Shown here: positions 1 through 9,418 of the stretch, in pieces | How positions within the stretch are numbered: position 1 is the first letter of the stretch | Layout of the letters: the number at the start of each line of letters is the position of its first letter | Notes under the pieces: model-generated | Databases searched by the model: none | What the model saw: only the letters and a program-made list of their open reading frames with translations | What the model was told of the DNA's origin: nothing | Made by a program: the position numbers and the translations under genes | From: B69-G16 sp964501905 | Lineage (GTDB): Archaea > Thermoproteota > Thermoprotei > Thermofilales > B69-G16 | Assembly: GCA_964501905.1 (NCBI GenBank) | Contig: CAZCTW010000002.1 | Coordinates: 202,555 to 266,554, forward strand | Direction: 5' to 3' | Length of the DNA: 64,000 bases

Positions 1-73
1 TAGAGTATAAACGTCTACGACCCCTTCGCCATTTAATACTTGTAAAACCTTTAGAATTTTCTGAGATAACATG

Positions 74-2194
74 TTAACCAACTATGAGGGATAATACGGC
101 ATTGACAGAAAGAGATAAGACGAGCGCCGACGCTAACATAATTACTATTGCTAGTAACGTTAGCTTATTTTTGCCAGTTTCCTGTTTTATCGAAGCTATA
201 GTAGGTATACATGGTACATATAAGGTGAAAAGTATCAATAGGGAAAAAGCTTGAACAGGAGTTAGTCCAAGAGCTAACAGCGCTCCTTTAACGCTACTTC
301 CCCCTCCCTGTAACATGGCTATAGACTCGATAAGTCCCTCTTTAGCTATTAGACCTTGAAGAAGCGCGAAGCCTATTATCCAAGCCTCTTTCTCGGGAAT
401 TCCATAAAGAGACAGAAACGGCGTTAGAGAGCTTCCTATGAGAGAAGCAAAGCTTTCTCTCGGATTAGATATGAAACCCGCTGGACCGTAGTTTAACAGG
501 AACCACGTCGCCACGCTAAGGGATAATATTATGATACCGGCTTTCCTGAGGAAGTGTTTGGAGTAGTCCCAGGTCAACCACCACACAACTTTAAGACTAG
601 GCCTGTGGACAGGCGGTATTTCCAATAGAAAGATAGGTGACTCGGATTTTCTGAAGAGCAATATTCTGATAGTTAGGGATATCAGCATAGCGATTCCTAG
701 AGCTATAAGGTATATAGTAAACATGACCGCTGCTTGCATTAGACTTGAGGAAAAGTAGGCCGTAACGAAGGCTAGGATTACTATTAAGCGGGCTTGGCAG
801 GGGACGAAAGGTATGGATAAAATTAGTTGAATTCTTTCCTCCTCTTCTAAAACTGCTCGAGAAGATAACACGCCTGGAACATTACAGCCGAAGCTAATTA
901 TTACCGGGTATATAGCTCTCCCGGATAACCCGAACTTATTGAGTAACGAGTTAAATGAAAAAGCTAGACGGGCGGCTATACCGCTATCCTCTAAAAGCGA
1001 CAACATGAAGAAGGTTAGGAATAGAAGCGGCAGAAATGATAATACGCTTCCAACTCCTGAAATTACACCATCTGATACCAATGATACAAGCCATGGAGGA
1101 GCACCCAATCCTTCAAGAAAGCTAGCTAAGGAATCGGCTATAAGGGCGAAAATCCTATCCATTAATCCTATAATGCTATAGGTTTCTATTACCTCAGCTA
1201 AAGCATCCCAACCTAACCAGTGAAAAATTAAGTTTAGCGGAAAACCGCTGTTTAGGGTAAATATAATCGAAAACACGGAAATAAGAAATACTGAACTAAA
1301 TACGATGCCCGATACTTCGTGCTGAATGATTTTCTCGAAGAAGCTTTCTTTCTCCTCTACTTTAACTCTTACAACAACCTCTCTGGCTATGCTATCCACA
1401 TAGTTAAACCTTGCAATAGTAACGAGCTCAGCCGGATTTCTGCCTATGCTAAACTTTACGGCATCCACAATACGTTTTATATCGGAAAGAACATCTTCTC
1501 CTTTATTCTTTATGATCTCCTCTAACCTAGGATCGCCTTCTAGAAGCCTTATAGCGAGCCACCTAGGTGGATATTCGGGTAAAATCCCTCTTTCCCTAAT
1601 TACCTTTTCTATTTCAGTGATGAAAGGCTCAAGCCCGTCATAATTTATTTTTAAAACTTCCTTTCTACCTCGTCGCCCTTCAGCGACAGCTACGATGGCG
1701 TCCAGTAGTTCGCGGAGACCACTGCCCTGTATAGCTGATACCTCGACTACGGGGACGCCTAGCATCTCCTCTAGCTTATCTACGTGGATGTGTATCCCCC
1801 TTTTATGGATTAAATCCGATTTCGTAATAGCTATGACAACGTTAGGTGTTAACTCGAGTATTTGAATGGGGAGGTATAGAGTTCTCTCGGGAGCCGTGCC
1901 GTCTATTAAAACTAAGACAACATCTGGTTCACCGCTTATGATATATTCGCGGGCTACGACTTCTTCCAGGCTCGTAGCTGATATACCATAGGTTCCGGGG
2001 AGGTCAACGAAACACAACTTCTTACCTTTATATACTCTCTCACCCTCTTTCCGTTCAACTGTTACGCCAGGCCAGTTAGCGACGTGGGCGATCTTTCCGG
2101 TAAGTACGTTAAAAAGAGTGGATTTACCTACGTTAGGGTTGCCGGCTACGGCAACTATAATATCGCATTTTCTTTCTTCCATTACTATACCCAT
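74..2194 (-). CDS. feoB: FeoB ferrous iron transporter
   Basis: Fe2+ uptake permease of the cytoplasmic membrane with a cytosolic G domain. The 706 residues are the usual FeoB length. Seen: G1 GNPNVGKS at 18-25, a G3 DLPGTYG near 65, a G4-like TKSD near 125 (a variant of the usual NxxD), then a helical GDI-like part and about 8-10 membrane segments. The two FeoB gate regions carry the conserved Cys signatures (FGCNVPG and PFVPCQARL), followed by LLQGLIAKEG. The ATG is at 2194; an in-frame ATG at residue 5 is an alternative. It lies 41 bases downstream of feoA on the same strand, so the two form an operon, probably iron-regulated, although I see no operator. Confidence 0.95.
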   Translation of the reverse strand: MGIVMEERKCDIIVAVAGNPNVGKSTLFNVLTGKIAHVANWPGVTVERKEGERVYKGKKLCFVDLPGTYGISATSLEEVVAREYIISGEPDVVLVLIDGTAPERTLYLPIQILELTPNVVIAITKSDLIHKRGIHIHVDKLEEMLGVPVVEVSAIQGSGLRELLDAIVAVAEGRRGRKEVLKINYDGLEPFITEIEKVIRERGILPEYPPRWLAIRLLEGDPRLEEIIKNKGEDVLSDIKRIVDAVKFSIGRNPAELVTIARFNYVDSIAREVVVRVKVEEKESFFEKIIQHEVSGIVFSSVFLISVFSIIFTLNSGFPLNLIFHWLGWDALAEVIETYSIIGLMDRIFALIADSLASFLEGLGAPPWLVSLVSDGVISGVGSVLSFLPLLFLTFFMLSLLEDSGIAARLAFSFNSLLNKFGLSGRAIYPVIISFGCNVPGVLSSRAVLEEEERIQLILSIPFVPCQARLIVILAFVTAYFSSSLMQAAVMFTIYLIALGIAMLISLTIRILLFRKSESPIFLLEIPPVHRPSLKVVWWLTWDYSKHFLRKAGIIILSLSVATWFLLNYGPAGFISNPRESFASLIGSSLTPFLSLYGIPEKEAWIIGFALLQGLIAKEGLIESIAMLQGGGSSVKGALLALGLTPVQAFSLLILFTLYVPCIPTIASIKQETGKNKLTLLAIVIMLASALVLSLSVNAVLSLIVG

Positions 2195-2235
2195 AAAATG
2201 CGGCTATTACTGTGTTATAAGCTTAACCTGAGAAA

Positions 2236-2472
2236 TTAAATTATTTCAACAAGTATTTTCTTTGCCATACCTCTGCTTAAAGCTATCATAACTCCGCGAA
2301 CTCTTACAAGAATAGGTCCTCTATCACTGTTAACAACCTCGACTTCAACGCCAGGAGTTAAACCCATTTGCATAAGTCTGGTAGCTAGCCCGGGTCCTGC
2401 ATTTAATCCCGCTATTCTAGCCTTTTTACCCGGCGGTACGGCTTCGAGAGTGATATGCACGCCGCTGGACAT
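2236..2472 (-). CDS. feoA: FeoA-like SH3-fold protein
   Basis: Small cytosolic FeoA partner of FeoB, 78 residues. The pattern is that of the FeoA SH3-like barrel: a GLNAGPGLATRLMQMGLTPG core, then VEVVNSDRGPILVRVRG, ending in LSRGMAKKI. Family members help FeoB-mediated Fe2+ uptake; the exact mechanism is not settled. It is the first gene of the feoAB operon and is divergent from alba. Confidence 0.93.
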   Translation of the reverse strand: MSSGVHITLEAVPPGKKARIAGLNAGPGLATRLMQMGLTPGVEVEVVNSDRGPILVRVRGVMIALSRGMAKKILVEII

Positions 2473-2526
2473 CGAATCACCACGTTAAATTCTCTGAGAG
2501 CATATATAATTGCGACTTAATAGAAA

Positions 2527-2546
2527 AGAAAAATTATATATAAAAG
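2527..2546 (+). promoter_or_regulatory. Archaeal promoter of alba 1
   Basis: A purine-rich BRE-like stretch followed by TTATATATAAAAG, about 40 bases before the alba ATG at 2581. A GAGGTGA Shine-Dalgarno motif sits just upstream of that ATG, so the transcript should have a short leader. Confidence 0.65.
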
Positions 2547-2580
2547 ATTAGCTTATTGTTGAGCCGCAGAGGTGAAAATC

Positions 2581-2856
2581 ATGTCCAGCGAGGAGGGAAT
2601 TATATTAATAGGTCGAAAGCCGACAGCAAACTACGTTCTAGCAGCTGTAACGCAGTTTTCCCAGGGATCTAAGAGAGTGGTGCTTAAAGCTCGAGGCAGG
2701 TCCATAACTAAAGCCGTTAACACTGCCGAAATAGTTCGCAGATTTCTGCCGGAACAGGTAGAAGTAGTCAAATGTGAAATAGGCAGTGAAACCGTTGGCG
2801 AGCCAGGAAAGGAGAGGACGGTTTCCACTATAGAAATAGTGTTAGAGAGAAAATAA
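2581..2856 (+). CDS. alba: Alba chromatin protein (copy 1)
   Basis: DNA/RNA-binding chromatin protein of archaea. I place the start at ATG 2581, not the in-frame GTG at 2572, because this aligns with the second copy at 25.7-26.0 kb and leaves a GAGGTGA ribosome site. Family hallmarks seen: the IGRKPTANYVLA start, the basic KARGRSITKAV loop that holds the acetylatable lysine region in known Albas, and the C-terminal GEPGKERTVSTIEI hairpin. It has its own TATA promoter and is divergent from feoAB. Confidence 0.95.
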   Translation: MSSEEGIILIGRKPTANYVLAAVTQFSQGSKRVVLKARGRSITKAVNTAEIVRRFLPEQVEVVKCEIGSETVGEPGKERTVSTIEIVLERK

Positions 2857-2918
2857 GTGATTAAAATAAGTATCACTTCTGATTTTCTTTTTCCAAGCAT
2901 TTATTATTCGGTGTTTTC

Positions 2919-4769
2919 ATGTTTAAAGTGAATTTAGATAAGGTCGTATATAAGATAGGTGAGCGCGCCCTCCTATCGTTAAGTTTTAAAAACACTTCTA
3001 GTGAAGCTGCGAAAAAAGATGTCTATTTAGAGCTAAGATTAAACGGAGAGCTAAAAATGGCCTTTTTAGCCCGTGAGGGAATTAGCCTAGGGCCAGGCGA
3101 GGAGTATAGGGAAACCATTGAGGTGCCCCTACCTAGAGAAGAGGGATTAGGCGAGCTCAACGTATATCTGGTGGAAAATGGAGAAGTAGTGAGAAAAAAC
3201 GTAGAATTGGGCATAGTTGACCCGTCGAAGAGGAAACCTCTAATGGTGGCTTTTGTCTGGCACCACCACCAAGCGCCCAACTTCTACCCTGACGGCACCT
3301 TCCACAGCTTATGGGCCTTTACACACGTCTACGATGATGAGTTTCCTCCCTTTGAAGGAGGAGCCTATTATATTCACGTTAAAAATCACGAAAAACACAC
3401 TAAAATTAAAGACTGCGATCATGTATCCCCCTCTCTTCTCCTGCAGTGGAAAGCTGTCATTGAAAGAGGCGCAAAAACGGTACATGGACGTATAGAACCT
3501 GATGACCCCAAGATAGAGAGAGTAAGATATGTATTAGAGAAATTCCGTGAAATGTCAGCAGAGGGGAAAGTTGAGATACTGGGAGACCTCTTCGCCCATA
3601 CAGTTCAAGGATTAGTTATAGATCTGTTCTCTAAGCGCGGCATGAAGAAATTGGCGTTGGAGATTTTGGATTGGGAACTTAGATATGGTAAAAGAATAAC
3701 TAGAGAAGTATTGGATTGCGAACCCATAGGTGCATGGACTCCTGAGATGTATTGGAGTCCAGAACTTGCTGAATTGTACTCTAGGAATGGCTATAAATAC
3801 ACTGTACTCTGTGATCAGCACTTCCGCGCGAGCTCCGGGGAAAAGGGCTCCATATATGAACCATACAGGGTAGAGTATAACGGGAATTCTATAGTTATCT
3901 TCTTCAGAGATAGAGAACTCAGCGATTGGATAAGCTTTAGAAACAATTTTACGGACGAAGAACACGCCGAAAGAGAAGCTAGAGGTTTTACGCTGACGCT
4001 GTTGGAGAAGTACTTCAAGCATCCAGGCGGGATCTGCGTTATAGCGCTCGACGGAGAAAACTGGATGATAGGCTCTATGACCCGAGAGTATGTCCCCCTA
4101 TTCTTCGATTTACTCTGGAGGTATATAGAGGAAAGTGAGAAGGTATTCAAGACCGTAACTCTCTCCGAATACCTTAAAAACCGCGACGGGAATTCATTTA
4201 AAACTTTAAAGTACATACCGAAAGGTTCATGGGCTGGGCTTTCGAATGCTCAATGGGTGGGCGGCGTTAAAGACGACTTGTGGAATTTTGTTTTGGAAAA
4301 AGCCAGGTGGGTTGCCGCTCTGAGCAATGCCCTACCCCATCAGCTAAAGAAGAAAATGCTGTTAGACGAGAAATCTCCGCTGTTCCGCGCATACAGAGCG
4401 TTATCCATAGCAATAGACAGTGACTACTTCTGGTTCGGCGATAGAGAATTAGAACAAAAGGTTATCAAAGCTTGGGCTGAAGAGGCTGAGAGAATATCGA
4501 GAGAGGTTTTAGAAAAAATTAAAATACAATCCATCCACATCTCGAGCCATAAAATCTCCGTACTCGTCAAGAACAACTACCAATATCCTCTAAATCTCTG
4601 GCTAAAACTTGAAGACATTACTCGAGAGGAGGAAATTAAGATACTGGTAGAAGGCGGATCTACTAGGGAAATAGCCTTGGATGTTGACGAGAATATTAGA
4701 TGTATAGCCCTCACTGTACCTCCTATAGTACTTAAAAAAATAGCCTTGAGCAGCGGAATTTTCTTATAA
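2919..4769 (+). CDS. GH57 glycoside hydrolase
   Basis: Retaining glycosidase or transglycosidase of family GH57 (alpha-amylase/4-alpha-glucanotransferase type), 616 residues. No signal peptide is seen, so it probably acts in the cytosol on alpha-glucans such as glycogen. A beta-sandwich-like N-terminal extension (about residues 1-105) precedes the barrel. GH57 motifs in order: WHHHQAP near 115; GAWTPEMYW near 275, whose Glu is the nucleophile candidate; FFRDRELSDW near 328; ALDGENW near 376, whose Asp is the acid/base candidate. A C-terminal beta domain follows. Substrate specificity cannot be read from sequence. It lies between alba and a SWIM protein. Confidence 0.88.
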   Translation: MFKVNLDKVVYKIGERALLSLSFKNTSSEAAKKDVYLELRLNGELKMAFLAREGISLGPGEEYRETIEVPLPREEGLGELNVYLVENGEVVRKNVELGIVDPSKRKPLMVAFVWHHHQAPNFYPDGTFHSLWAFTHVYDDEFPPFEGGAYYIHVKNHEKHTKIKDCDHVSPSLLLQWKAVIERGAKTVHGRIEPDDPKIERVRYVLEKFREMSAEGKVEILGDLFAHTVQGLVIDLFSKRGMKKLALEILDWELRYGKRITREVLDCEPIGAWTPEMYWSPELAELYSRNGYKYTVLCDQHFRASSGEKGSIYEPYRVEYNGNSIVIFFRDRELSDWISFRNNFTDEEHAEREARGFTLTLLEKYFKHPGGICVIALDGENWMIGSMTREYVPLFFDLLWRYIEESEKVFKTVTLSEYLKNRDGNSFKTLKYIPKGSWAGLSNAQWVGGVKDDLWNFVLEKARWVAALSNALPHQLKKKMLLDEKSPLFRAYRALSIAIDSDYFWFGDRELEQKVIKAWAEEAERISREVLEKIKIQSIHISSHKISVLVKNNYQYPLNLWLKLEDITREEEIKILVEGGSTREIALDVDENIRCIALTVPPIVLKKIALSSGIFL

Positions 4770-4787
4770 TCCTCCGATGATAATATA

Positions 4788-5123
4788 ATGGAGAGGGAAA
4801 TGTCACAGAAAATATCCGCTGAAGCTTTTCAGCGAATGGTTGAAAAAGCTGCTTGGTTAATTTCTGAAGGTAGAATCGTAAGGATTAGCGATATCCTATA
4901 CTATGTAATTGGAAGAAGGTCTAGACATTTGGTGAGAATTGGGGATGGAGAAAAAATAACTTGCTCCTGTTTCGGCTTTAAGAGCAGGGGCGTATGTTCT
5001 CACGTTCTCGCAGTTTCAACCTTGAGGAAAATGAAAGAAGGATCTGAAATTATAGATGAAATTATGCAGGAAAGAATTAAACGTGAGCTAAGACAGCTTT
5101 ATAGAGGTGAAATTACTAGATGA
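4788..5123 (+). CDS. SWIM zinc-finger protein
   Basis: A 111-residue protein with one SWIM zinc finger, CxC(x)nCxH, seen as CSCFGFKSRGVCSHV in the middle, flanked by helices. SWIM domains bind DNA or protein and in archaea often accompany repair or recombination factors; here no partner identifies the role. ATG at 4788 or, six residues in, the second Met near 4800. It is 18 bases behind the GH57 gene, so probably co-transcribed. Confidence 0.75.
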   Translation: MEREMSQKISAEAFQRMVEKAAWLISEGRIVRISDILYYVIGRRSRHLVRIGDGEKITCSCFGFKSRGVCSHVLAVSTLRKMKEGSEIIDEIMQERIKRELRQLYRGEITR

Positions 5124-5153
5124 CAGCCTCTGCCTACATGGAGGTGTAAAATC

Positions 5154-5555
5154 TTGAAGTACCGCTTGATGGATATACTAGCCTGCCCTTACGATAAGAA
5201 ATTCCCCCTAAAGCTATACGTCTTTGAGGAAAAAGTATATCCAGAGCGGGAATATGTATGGGATAAAAAACCTCTCTGCGAGCTTTACTGTGGACTCTTA
5301 GAGAAGAAAGTCGAAGAGCTTGACGAGACACCCTGCGAAGAGTGTATAAAGAAGGAGATAGTCGAAGGTTTAATTTTCTGCGAAGTTTGTAATAGATGGT
5401 ATCCTATAGTAGAGGAGATTCCGATATTTCTCCCGGATGAGATAAGAGAAAAACGTAAACAGGAAGATCTGAAGTTTCTGAACAAGTACAAAGATAAAAT
5501 CCCGGAGAAAATCCTGAAAGAAGGAAAGCCGTGGACGTTAACTAATCGTGAGTAA
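5154..5555 (+). CDS. Trm112-like zinc protein
   Basis: A 133-residue zinc-ribbon protein of the Trm112/UPF0434 type. In archaea, as in eukaryotes, Trm112 binds and activates class I methyltransferases for tRNA and release-factor modification. Seen: an LACP knuckle at 10-12 near the N-terminus, a middle insert containing TPCEEC, and the C-terminal FCEVCNRWYPIVEEIPIFLP block that is the Trm112 signature. The start is TTG at 5154, preceded eight bases upstream by GGAGGTG. Its 3' end overlaps the convergent gltX by 14 bases. The middle insert is longer than in minimal Trm112. Confidence 0.75.
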   Translation: MKYRLMDILACPYDKKFPLKLYVFEEKVYPEREYVWDKKPLCELYCGLLEKKVEELDETPCEECIKKEIVEGLIFCEVCNRWYPIVEEIPIFLPDEIREKRKQEDLKFLNKYKDKIPEKILKEGKPWTLTNRE

Positions 5556-7290
5556 AGTAAGCCGTGATAACCCCCTCCGATTTCTGATCTATCCTAACGA
5601 ATCCAAATCTGTAGAATTGGACCTTATCGTCAACCTCTAGTTTCCCTATTTCTTCTTCGCCAACTCCCTCGACAGAGACGACCTTTTCCCCCTTAACCTT
5701 CACAACTTTTACGTTTACATACCGGTTCGTTGGCGCCCATTGTATAATCGGCAATTTATACGTTTTAGCGTAATCCATATCCTTATTCAGATACTTAGCA
5801 AGAGCCTTCTCGCCATCCTTTATTAACTTAAAATTAGCTAGCCCAAGAAACCTAATCTCTCTCTCCTTCAAAGATTTTAAGTCGTCGAGAGAGACAAATA
5901 TCGACGTTTTGCCATTATCTACGTCTAGGGAGATTAGACGAAAGCCTCTTTCCGGGAAGGAGGGATGATAAGGTATTTTGGCGGTTAACCTCTCCGGTAT
6001 ATCTACTAGCTCTATTCTAGCCGGGTTGGGCACGAACATGTACCTATTTGCCTTAGGCTCGAGGTATTTACGGTTAATAGCGTAGAGATTGGCTATACTG
6101 ATAACGGCGCCGGAGGGCTTAACACCTACGTCGATCATTATCTCCCATATTGTTTCAGGCAGGAAGCCTCTCCTCCTTAGCGATACCAAAGTCCCCAATC
6201 GCGGGTCGTCCCAGCTGGTGTATCTGCCTTCTTCAATTCCTTTCCTAATCTTAGATTTACTGAGCACAATGCCTTCGAGGTTTAAACGGCCGAAATGTAT
6301 CGCCTCTGGGTATTCCCATTCTAGGTGTCTAAACATGAACTTCTGCTTTATCGTATTAGTCTGGTGTTCTTTGGCTCTTAAAATATGGGTTATTCCCATT
6401 AAATGGTCATCTACGCCGCAGGCGAAGTTGTATGTAGGCCACACAATATACTTATCGCCTACTAAGGGATGAGGATACTTGGATGTGTCTATAACTCGAA
6501 AAGCTATCCAATCTCTAACAGAGGGATCTGGATACTTTATGTCGGTTTTTACACGAAGAACCGCCTCCCCCTCGCCATAAAATCCTTCAAGCATTTTATC
6601 CCATCTCTCTAACTGGACGTTAACTTCTTCTTTAGAATGCTCACAAGCTATCCCCCTCTTACGGTACTCCTTAATCTTGTTGTGAGAACACGTGCATATA
6701 TAGGCTCCCCCTCTCTCGATTAACAAGCGTGCGTAGCGGTAGTAGATGTCCATCCTCAAGGACTGTATGTATTCTTCGTCCCACTTTAAACCGAGCCAGC
6801 GTAAATCCTCTCTTATAGCTTCATAAGCCTCGAGTATTGGAGTTTTGGTTTTAGGGTCAGTATCTTCAAACCTTAGAACGAACTTACCTTTGTACATGCG
6901 GGCGTATTCGTAGCTCAGTATGGCGGGACGCGCGCTACCTAAATGTAAAACGAAATCCGGGTTTGGAGCAAAACGTGTCACAACCCGCTTATATTTATCT
7001 ACATTAGGCAGAGGAGGCAACGCCTTTCTTTTCTCCTCCACCTCTTTCTTTACTAATTCTTCAGGCCATTTCTCCTCGAGAATGCTCTTTAGTTCTTCAA
7101 GGGTTTTCTCATTAACCTTATTCACTACTTCCCGGACTATCGGCACTATCTCTCTAGCGTAGGGCCTAAGCGAGGGATCTTCCCTAAAGATCTTGCTGAT
7201 CACCGCTTTGAAATTAGCTTTACCTCCGTATTTCACCGCATTTATAACAGCATGTTTAAACGCTAACTCTCGCACTTTATTCTCTTCCAT
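5542..7290 (-). CDS. gltX: Glutamyl-tRNA synthetase, archaeal type
   Basis: Class I synthetase that charges tRNA-Glu and, in archaea lacking GlnRS, also tRNA-Gln. About 582 residues from ATG 7290, chosen over the upstream ATG at 7311 because AGGTGG lies just before it. Archaeal/GlnRS-like layout: helical N-terminal domain, Rossmann fold with HLGS (HIGH) at 116-119, LSKSK (KMSKS) near 341, then the beta-barrel anticodon domain typical of the archaeal/eukaryal GlxRS branch. The two catalytic motifs are intact. Confidence 0.95.
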   Translation of the reverse strand: MEENKVRELAFKHAVINAVKYGGKANFKAVISKIFREDPSLRPYAREIVPIVREVVNKVNEKTLEELKSILEEKWPEELVKKEVEEKRKALPPLPNVDKYKRVVTRFAPNPDFVLHLGSARPAILSYEYARMYKGKFVLRFEDTDPKTKTPILEAYEAIREDLRWLGLKWDEEYIQSLRMDIYYRYARLLIERGGAYICTCSHNKIKEYRKRGIACEHSKEEVNVQLERWDKMLEGFYGEGEAVLRVKTDIKYPDPSVRDWIAFRVIDTSKYPHPLVGDKYIVWPTYNFACGVDDHLMGITHILRAKEHQTNTIKQKFMFRHLEWEYPEAIHFGRLNLEGIVLSKSKIRKGIEEGRYTSWDDPRLGTLVSLRRRGFLPETIWEIMIDVGVKPSGAVISIANLYAINRKYLEPKANRYMFVPNPARIELVDIPERLTAKIPYHPSFPERGFRLISLDVDNGKTSIFVSLDDLKSLKEREIRFLGLANFKLIKDGEKALAKYLNKDMDYAKTYKLPIIQWAPTNRYVNVKVVKVKGEKVVSVEGVGEEEIGKLEVDDKVQFYRFGFVRIDQKSEGVITAYFTHD

Positions 7291-7393
7291 TCGCCCACCT
7301 ACTAGCTTCAATACGTCTTTAGAGTTGTTGAACGCTTAAATTAATATACGCTCCGGCTAAAAATTATTCTATCAATAGAGCTCGGTGTATTTT

Positions 7394-8125
7394 ATGAATG
7401 CAGAGTTAGCTCAGTTCGCTATAAACGTCGCCGGTTTAACGGTAGCGTCGTATATGGATATCAAAACTAGAGAGATAGAGGATTACGTTTGGTACTCAAT
7501 GCTTGTAGCCAGTATTCCCGTGCTTGTTTATAGGGCTAGCCTTCTGATACAGAATCAACCTCTGCTGATTCTGTACTTTTTATCCCTCACTATGGGAATA
7601 ACTATGGCGTTAGCTATGGATAGATTTGCCCTAGTAGGGGGGGCTGACGTTAAAGCCCTAATAGTATTAAGCATAAACGAGATACCCTCTCTCAACAAAA
7701 ACCCTCTATCTCTGATACCTCCGCTGTCAATCTTTACGAACAGCGCACTACTTTCTCTACTAATAATACCCGTAATTTTGCTCCGAAATATGATATACTC
7801 TCTTAAGCAAGGCGATCTCTTCAGAGGCTTTGAACAAGAAGATGTCAAGAAGAAGATTCTTTGTTTTTTCACATCCTATAAAGTCCCTTACAGCGTATAT
7901 TTAAAAAACAAGTACAAATACTCGCTGGCTGAAGCAAAGGAAGACGGAAAGAGAGCATTAAGGATAGGCGTTAGAGTAAGAGAAGAGGAATCTGACGAAG
8001 GATATTCAGAGGATGAAGAGGTTTGGGTAAGCCCACTACTTCCTCTGATAGTCTTCATAGAGTTAGGTTACATAGTACACTTCCTTTACGGAAACATTTT
8101 AGGACTTTTACTAAACTTAATATGA
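7394..8125 (+). CDS. Archaeal prepilin peptidase (A24 family)
   Basis: Membrane aspartic protease that cleaves class III signal peptides of archaellins and pilins. About 243 residues and six membrane helices. The two catalytic Asp motifs are visible: DIKTREIEDYVW near the N-terminus and GGADVKAL after helix 3 (the GxGD motif as GGAD). A charged cytosolic loop with an acidic run separates the last helices. I prefer ATG 7394 with GGTG upstream; a GTG at 7385 is possible. No pilin gene lies beside it. Confidence 0.85.
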   Translation: MNAELAQFAINVAGLTVASYMDIKTREIEDYVWYSMLVASIPVLVYRASLLIQNQPLLILYFLSLTMGITMALAMDRFALVGGADVKALIVLSINEIPSLNKNPLSLIPPLSIFTNSALLSLLIIPVILLRNMIYSLKQGDLFRGFEQEDVKKKILCFFTSYKVPYSVYLKNKYKYSLAEAKEDGKRALRIGVRVREEESDEGYSEDEEVWVSPLLPLIVFIELGYIVHFLYGNILGLLLNLI

Positions 8126-8327
8126 TGCTTCTAAAGGGCTAAGTTGTATGGTATTTAGAGCTAGGCCTCGGCGTGAGATGGTTTCTTCATCTAGCAGATT
8201 TCCCTATCTTCCTCATCGGCAAGCTACGGCATCTTCCTAGCCTCTTTCATCACAGTCAGAACCCGTGTTCCCAATCATCTGCCGCCGTGATATATACTCT
8301 GGGAGGAAATATATTTGTTATCCAACG
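8126..8327. other. Gap between convergent genes
   Basis: About 200 bases between the 3' ends of the peptidase and the KaiC-like gene. I looked for tRNA, C/D-box and open frames on both strands and found nothing I can support. Confidence 0.5.
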
Positions 8328-9098
8328 CTATATCTTCACTTTGCCATCGACTACTATCCCTCTTCCGGTTTCGATTTTGAATAAGTACATGGCTGGTTTG
8401 ACAGGTCTCCACCTCATCTTCCTTACAAACAACGTGCGTATATATTCGCCCTTAATCCTTTCGACTCCGAGGACTATTATCCCGGCTGCCAAGAACTCCT
8501 CCACACCGAAACGGCTTAAAGCGTTACTGCCCGTGGGTATCTCAGATGTTATTATATTGGTTGTCCCTATCTCTTTCTCTATTGAAATCACTAAATTTCT
8601 AATATAGCTTCGTGTCCACGTAGGGTCTTTTTCTCCCATAATTAAGGGGGCTACGGGGTCTATCACCAAGCGTTTAGCTCCGATGCGCATAGCCTCGCTT
8701 TTCAAGTTGAGAACGAGTGACTTAACTATGGTCTCTATCGGCTTATCCTTCATTTTCTCTGCGAAATCGGGCAGTAGTGTGAGAACGCTCAACAAGTTCT
8801 TTCTAATTAGGGCTTCTAAATCCCAACCGAAGGAAAGGGCCCCTCCTATGAAATCTTCGTAATCCTCGTCGACAAGTAGATATACCCCGGGCTCTCCAAT
8901 AGAAGCCCCATAGACTAAGTAGTTTAGCGAGAAGAGAGTTTTCCCCGTGCCCGTTTCCCCGGCTATAAGGTAGGTTCTCCCTCTGATAAAGCCTCCTCCT
9001 ATAATCTCGTCTAAGCCCTCAATGCCCGTTGGAGTTAACACGAGAGGAGGTGGAGGAGGAGGTTGTAAGCGTTCCTCTTTTGCCTCCGGCATGCTCAC
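8328..9098 (-). CDS. KaiC/RadA-like P-loop ATPase
   Basis: Single-domain RecA-fold ATPase of the archaeal KaiC-like group, 256 residues. Seen: a proline run at 13-18, Walker A GETGTGKT at 47-54, a Walker B-like RLVIDPVAPL near 145, and a C-terminal RTLFVRKMRWR segment typical of single-domain KaiC homologs. Such proteins are signalling ATPases, often linked to motility or regulatory partners. It starts two bases after the stop of the RHH gene, so the two form a unit. Confidence 0.85.
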   Translation of the reverse strand: MSMPEAKEERLQPPPPPPLVLTPTGIEGLDEIIGGGFIRGRTYLIAGETGTGKTLFSLNYLVYGASIGEPGVYLLVDEDYEDFIGGALSFGWDLEALIRKNLLSVLTLLPDFAEKMKDKPIETIVKSLVLNLKSEAMRIGAKRLVIDPVAPLIMGEKDPTWTRSYIRNLVISIEKEIGTTNIITSEIPTGSNALSRFGVEEFLAAGIIVLGVERIKGEYIRTLFVRKMRWRPVKPAMYLFKIETGRGIVVDGKVKI

Positions 9099-9100
9099 GC

Positions 9101-9256
9101 CTACTCACCTTCCCCTAAACCTTTAGAGTATTTCTCGATAAAGAATTCCAATGCATCCCTAACTATAGCCGAAATCGATTCAGCTTCTCCTCTTTCAACC
9201 CTCTCTTTCATTTCTAAATATAAACTCTCGGGTACGCGTATTGTCACTTTCCGCAT
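9101..9256 (-). CDS. Ribbon-helix-helix (CopG-like) regulator
   Basis: A 51-residue protein. It begins MRKVTIRVPESLYLEMKERV and continues through AESISAIVRDALEFFIEKY: a beta strand followed by two helices, the MetJ/Arc/CopG ribbon-helix-helix fold that dimerises on DNA. It is followed after two bases by the KaiC-like ATPase, so it is likely the operon's own regulator. This is inferred from fold and context; no operator repeat was recognised. Confidence 0.8.
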   Translation of the reverse strand: MRKVTIRVPESLYLEMKERVERGEAESISAIVRDALEFFIEKYSKGLGEGE

Positions 9257-9387
9257 ATACTATCCCAACGCAATTAGTTCGTGAAGGTTTAAAACATTTG
9301 CTATCTCAACAAGACCTAAACTCCTGAAGTCGTAGCTTTAAGGAACACCGAGGGATAAGCCTAATTCTATAGGATAATTCTCGAGAA

Positions 9388-9400
9388 TACTTATAAATTA
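9388..9400 (+). promoter_or_regulatory. TATA box of a leaderless gene
   Basis: The hexamer-like core CTTATAAAT is centred about 25 bases before the GTG at 9419. This is the distance expected between TATA and the transcription start, so the mRNA should begin at or next to the start codon. No Shine-Dalgarno motif is present, which agrees. Confidence 0.6.
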
Positions 9401-9418
9401 CATTACTATACTCATAGT

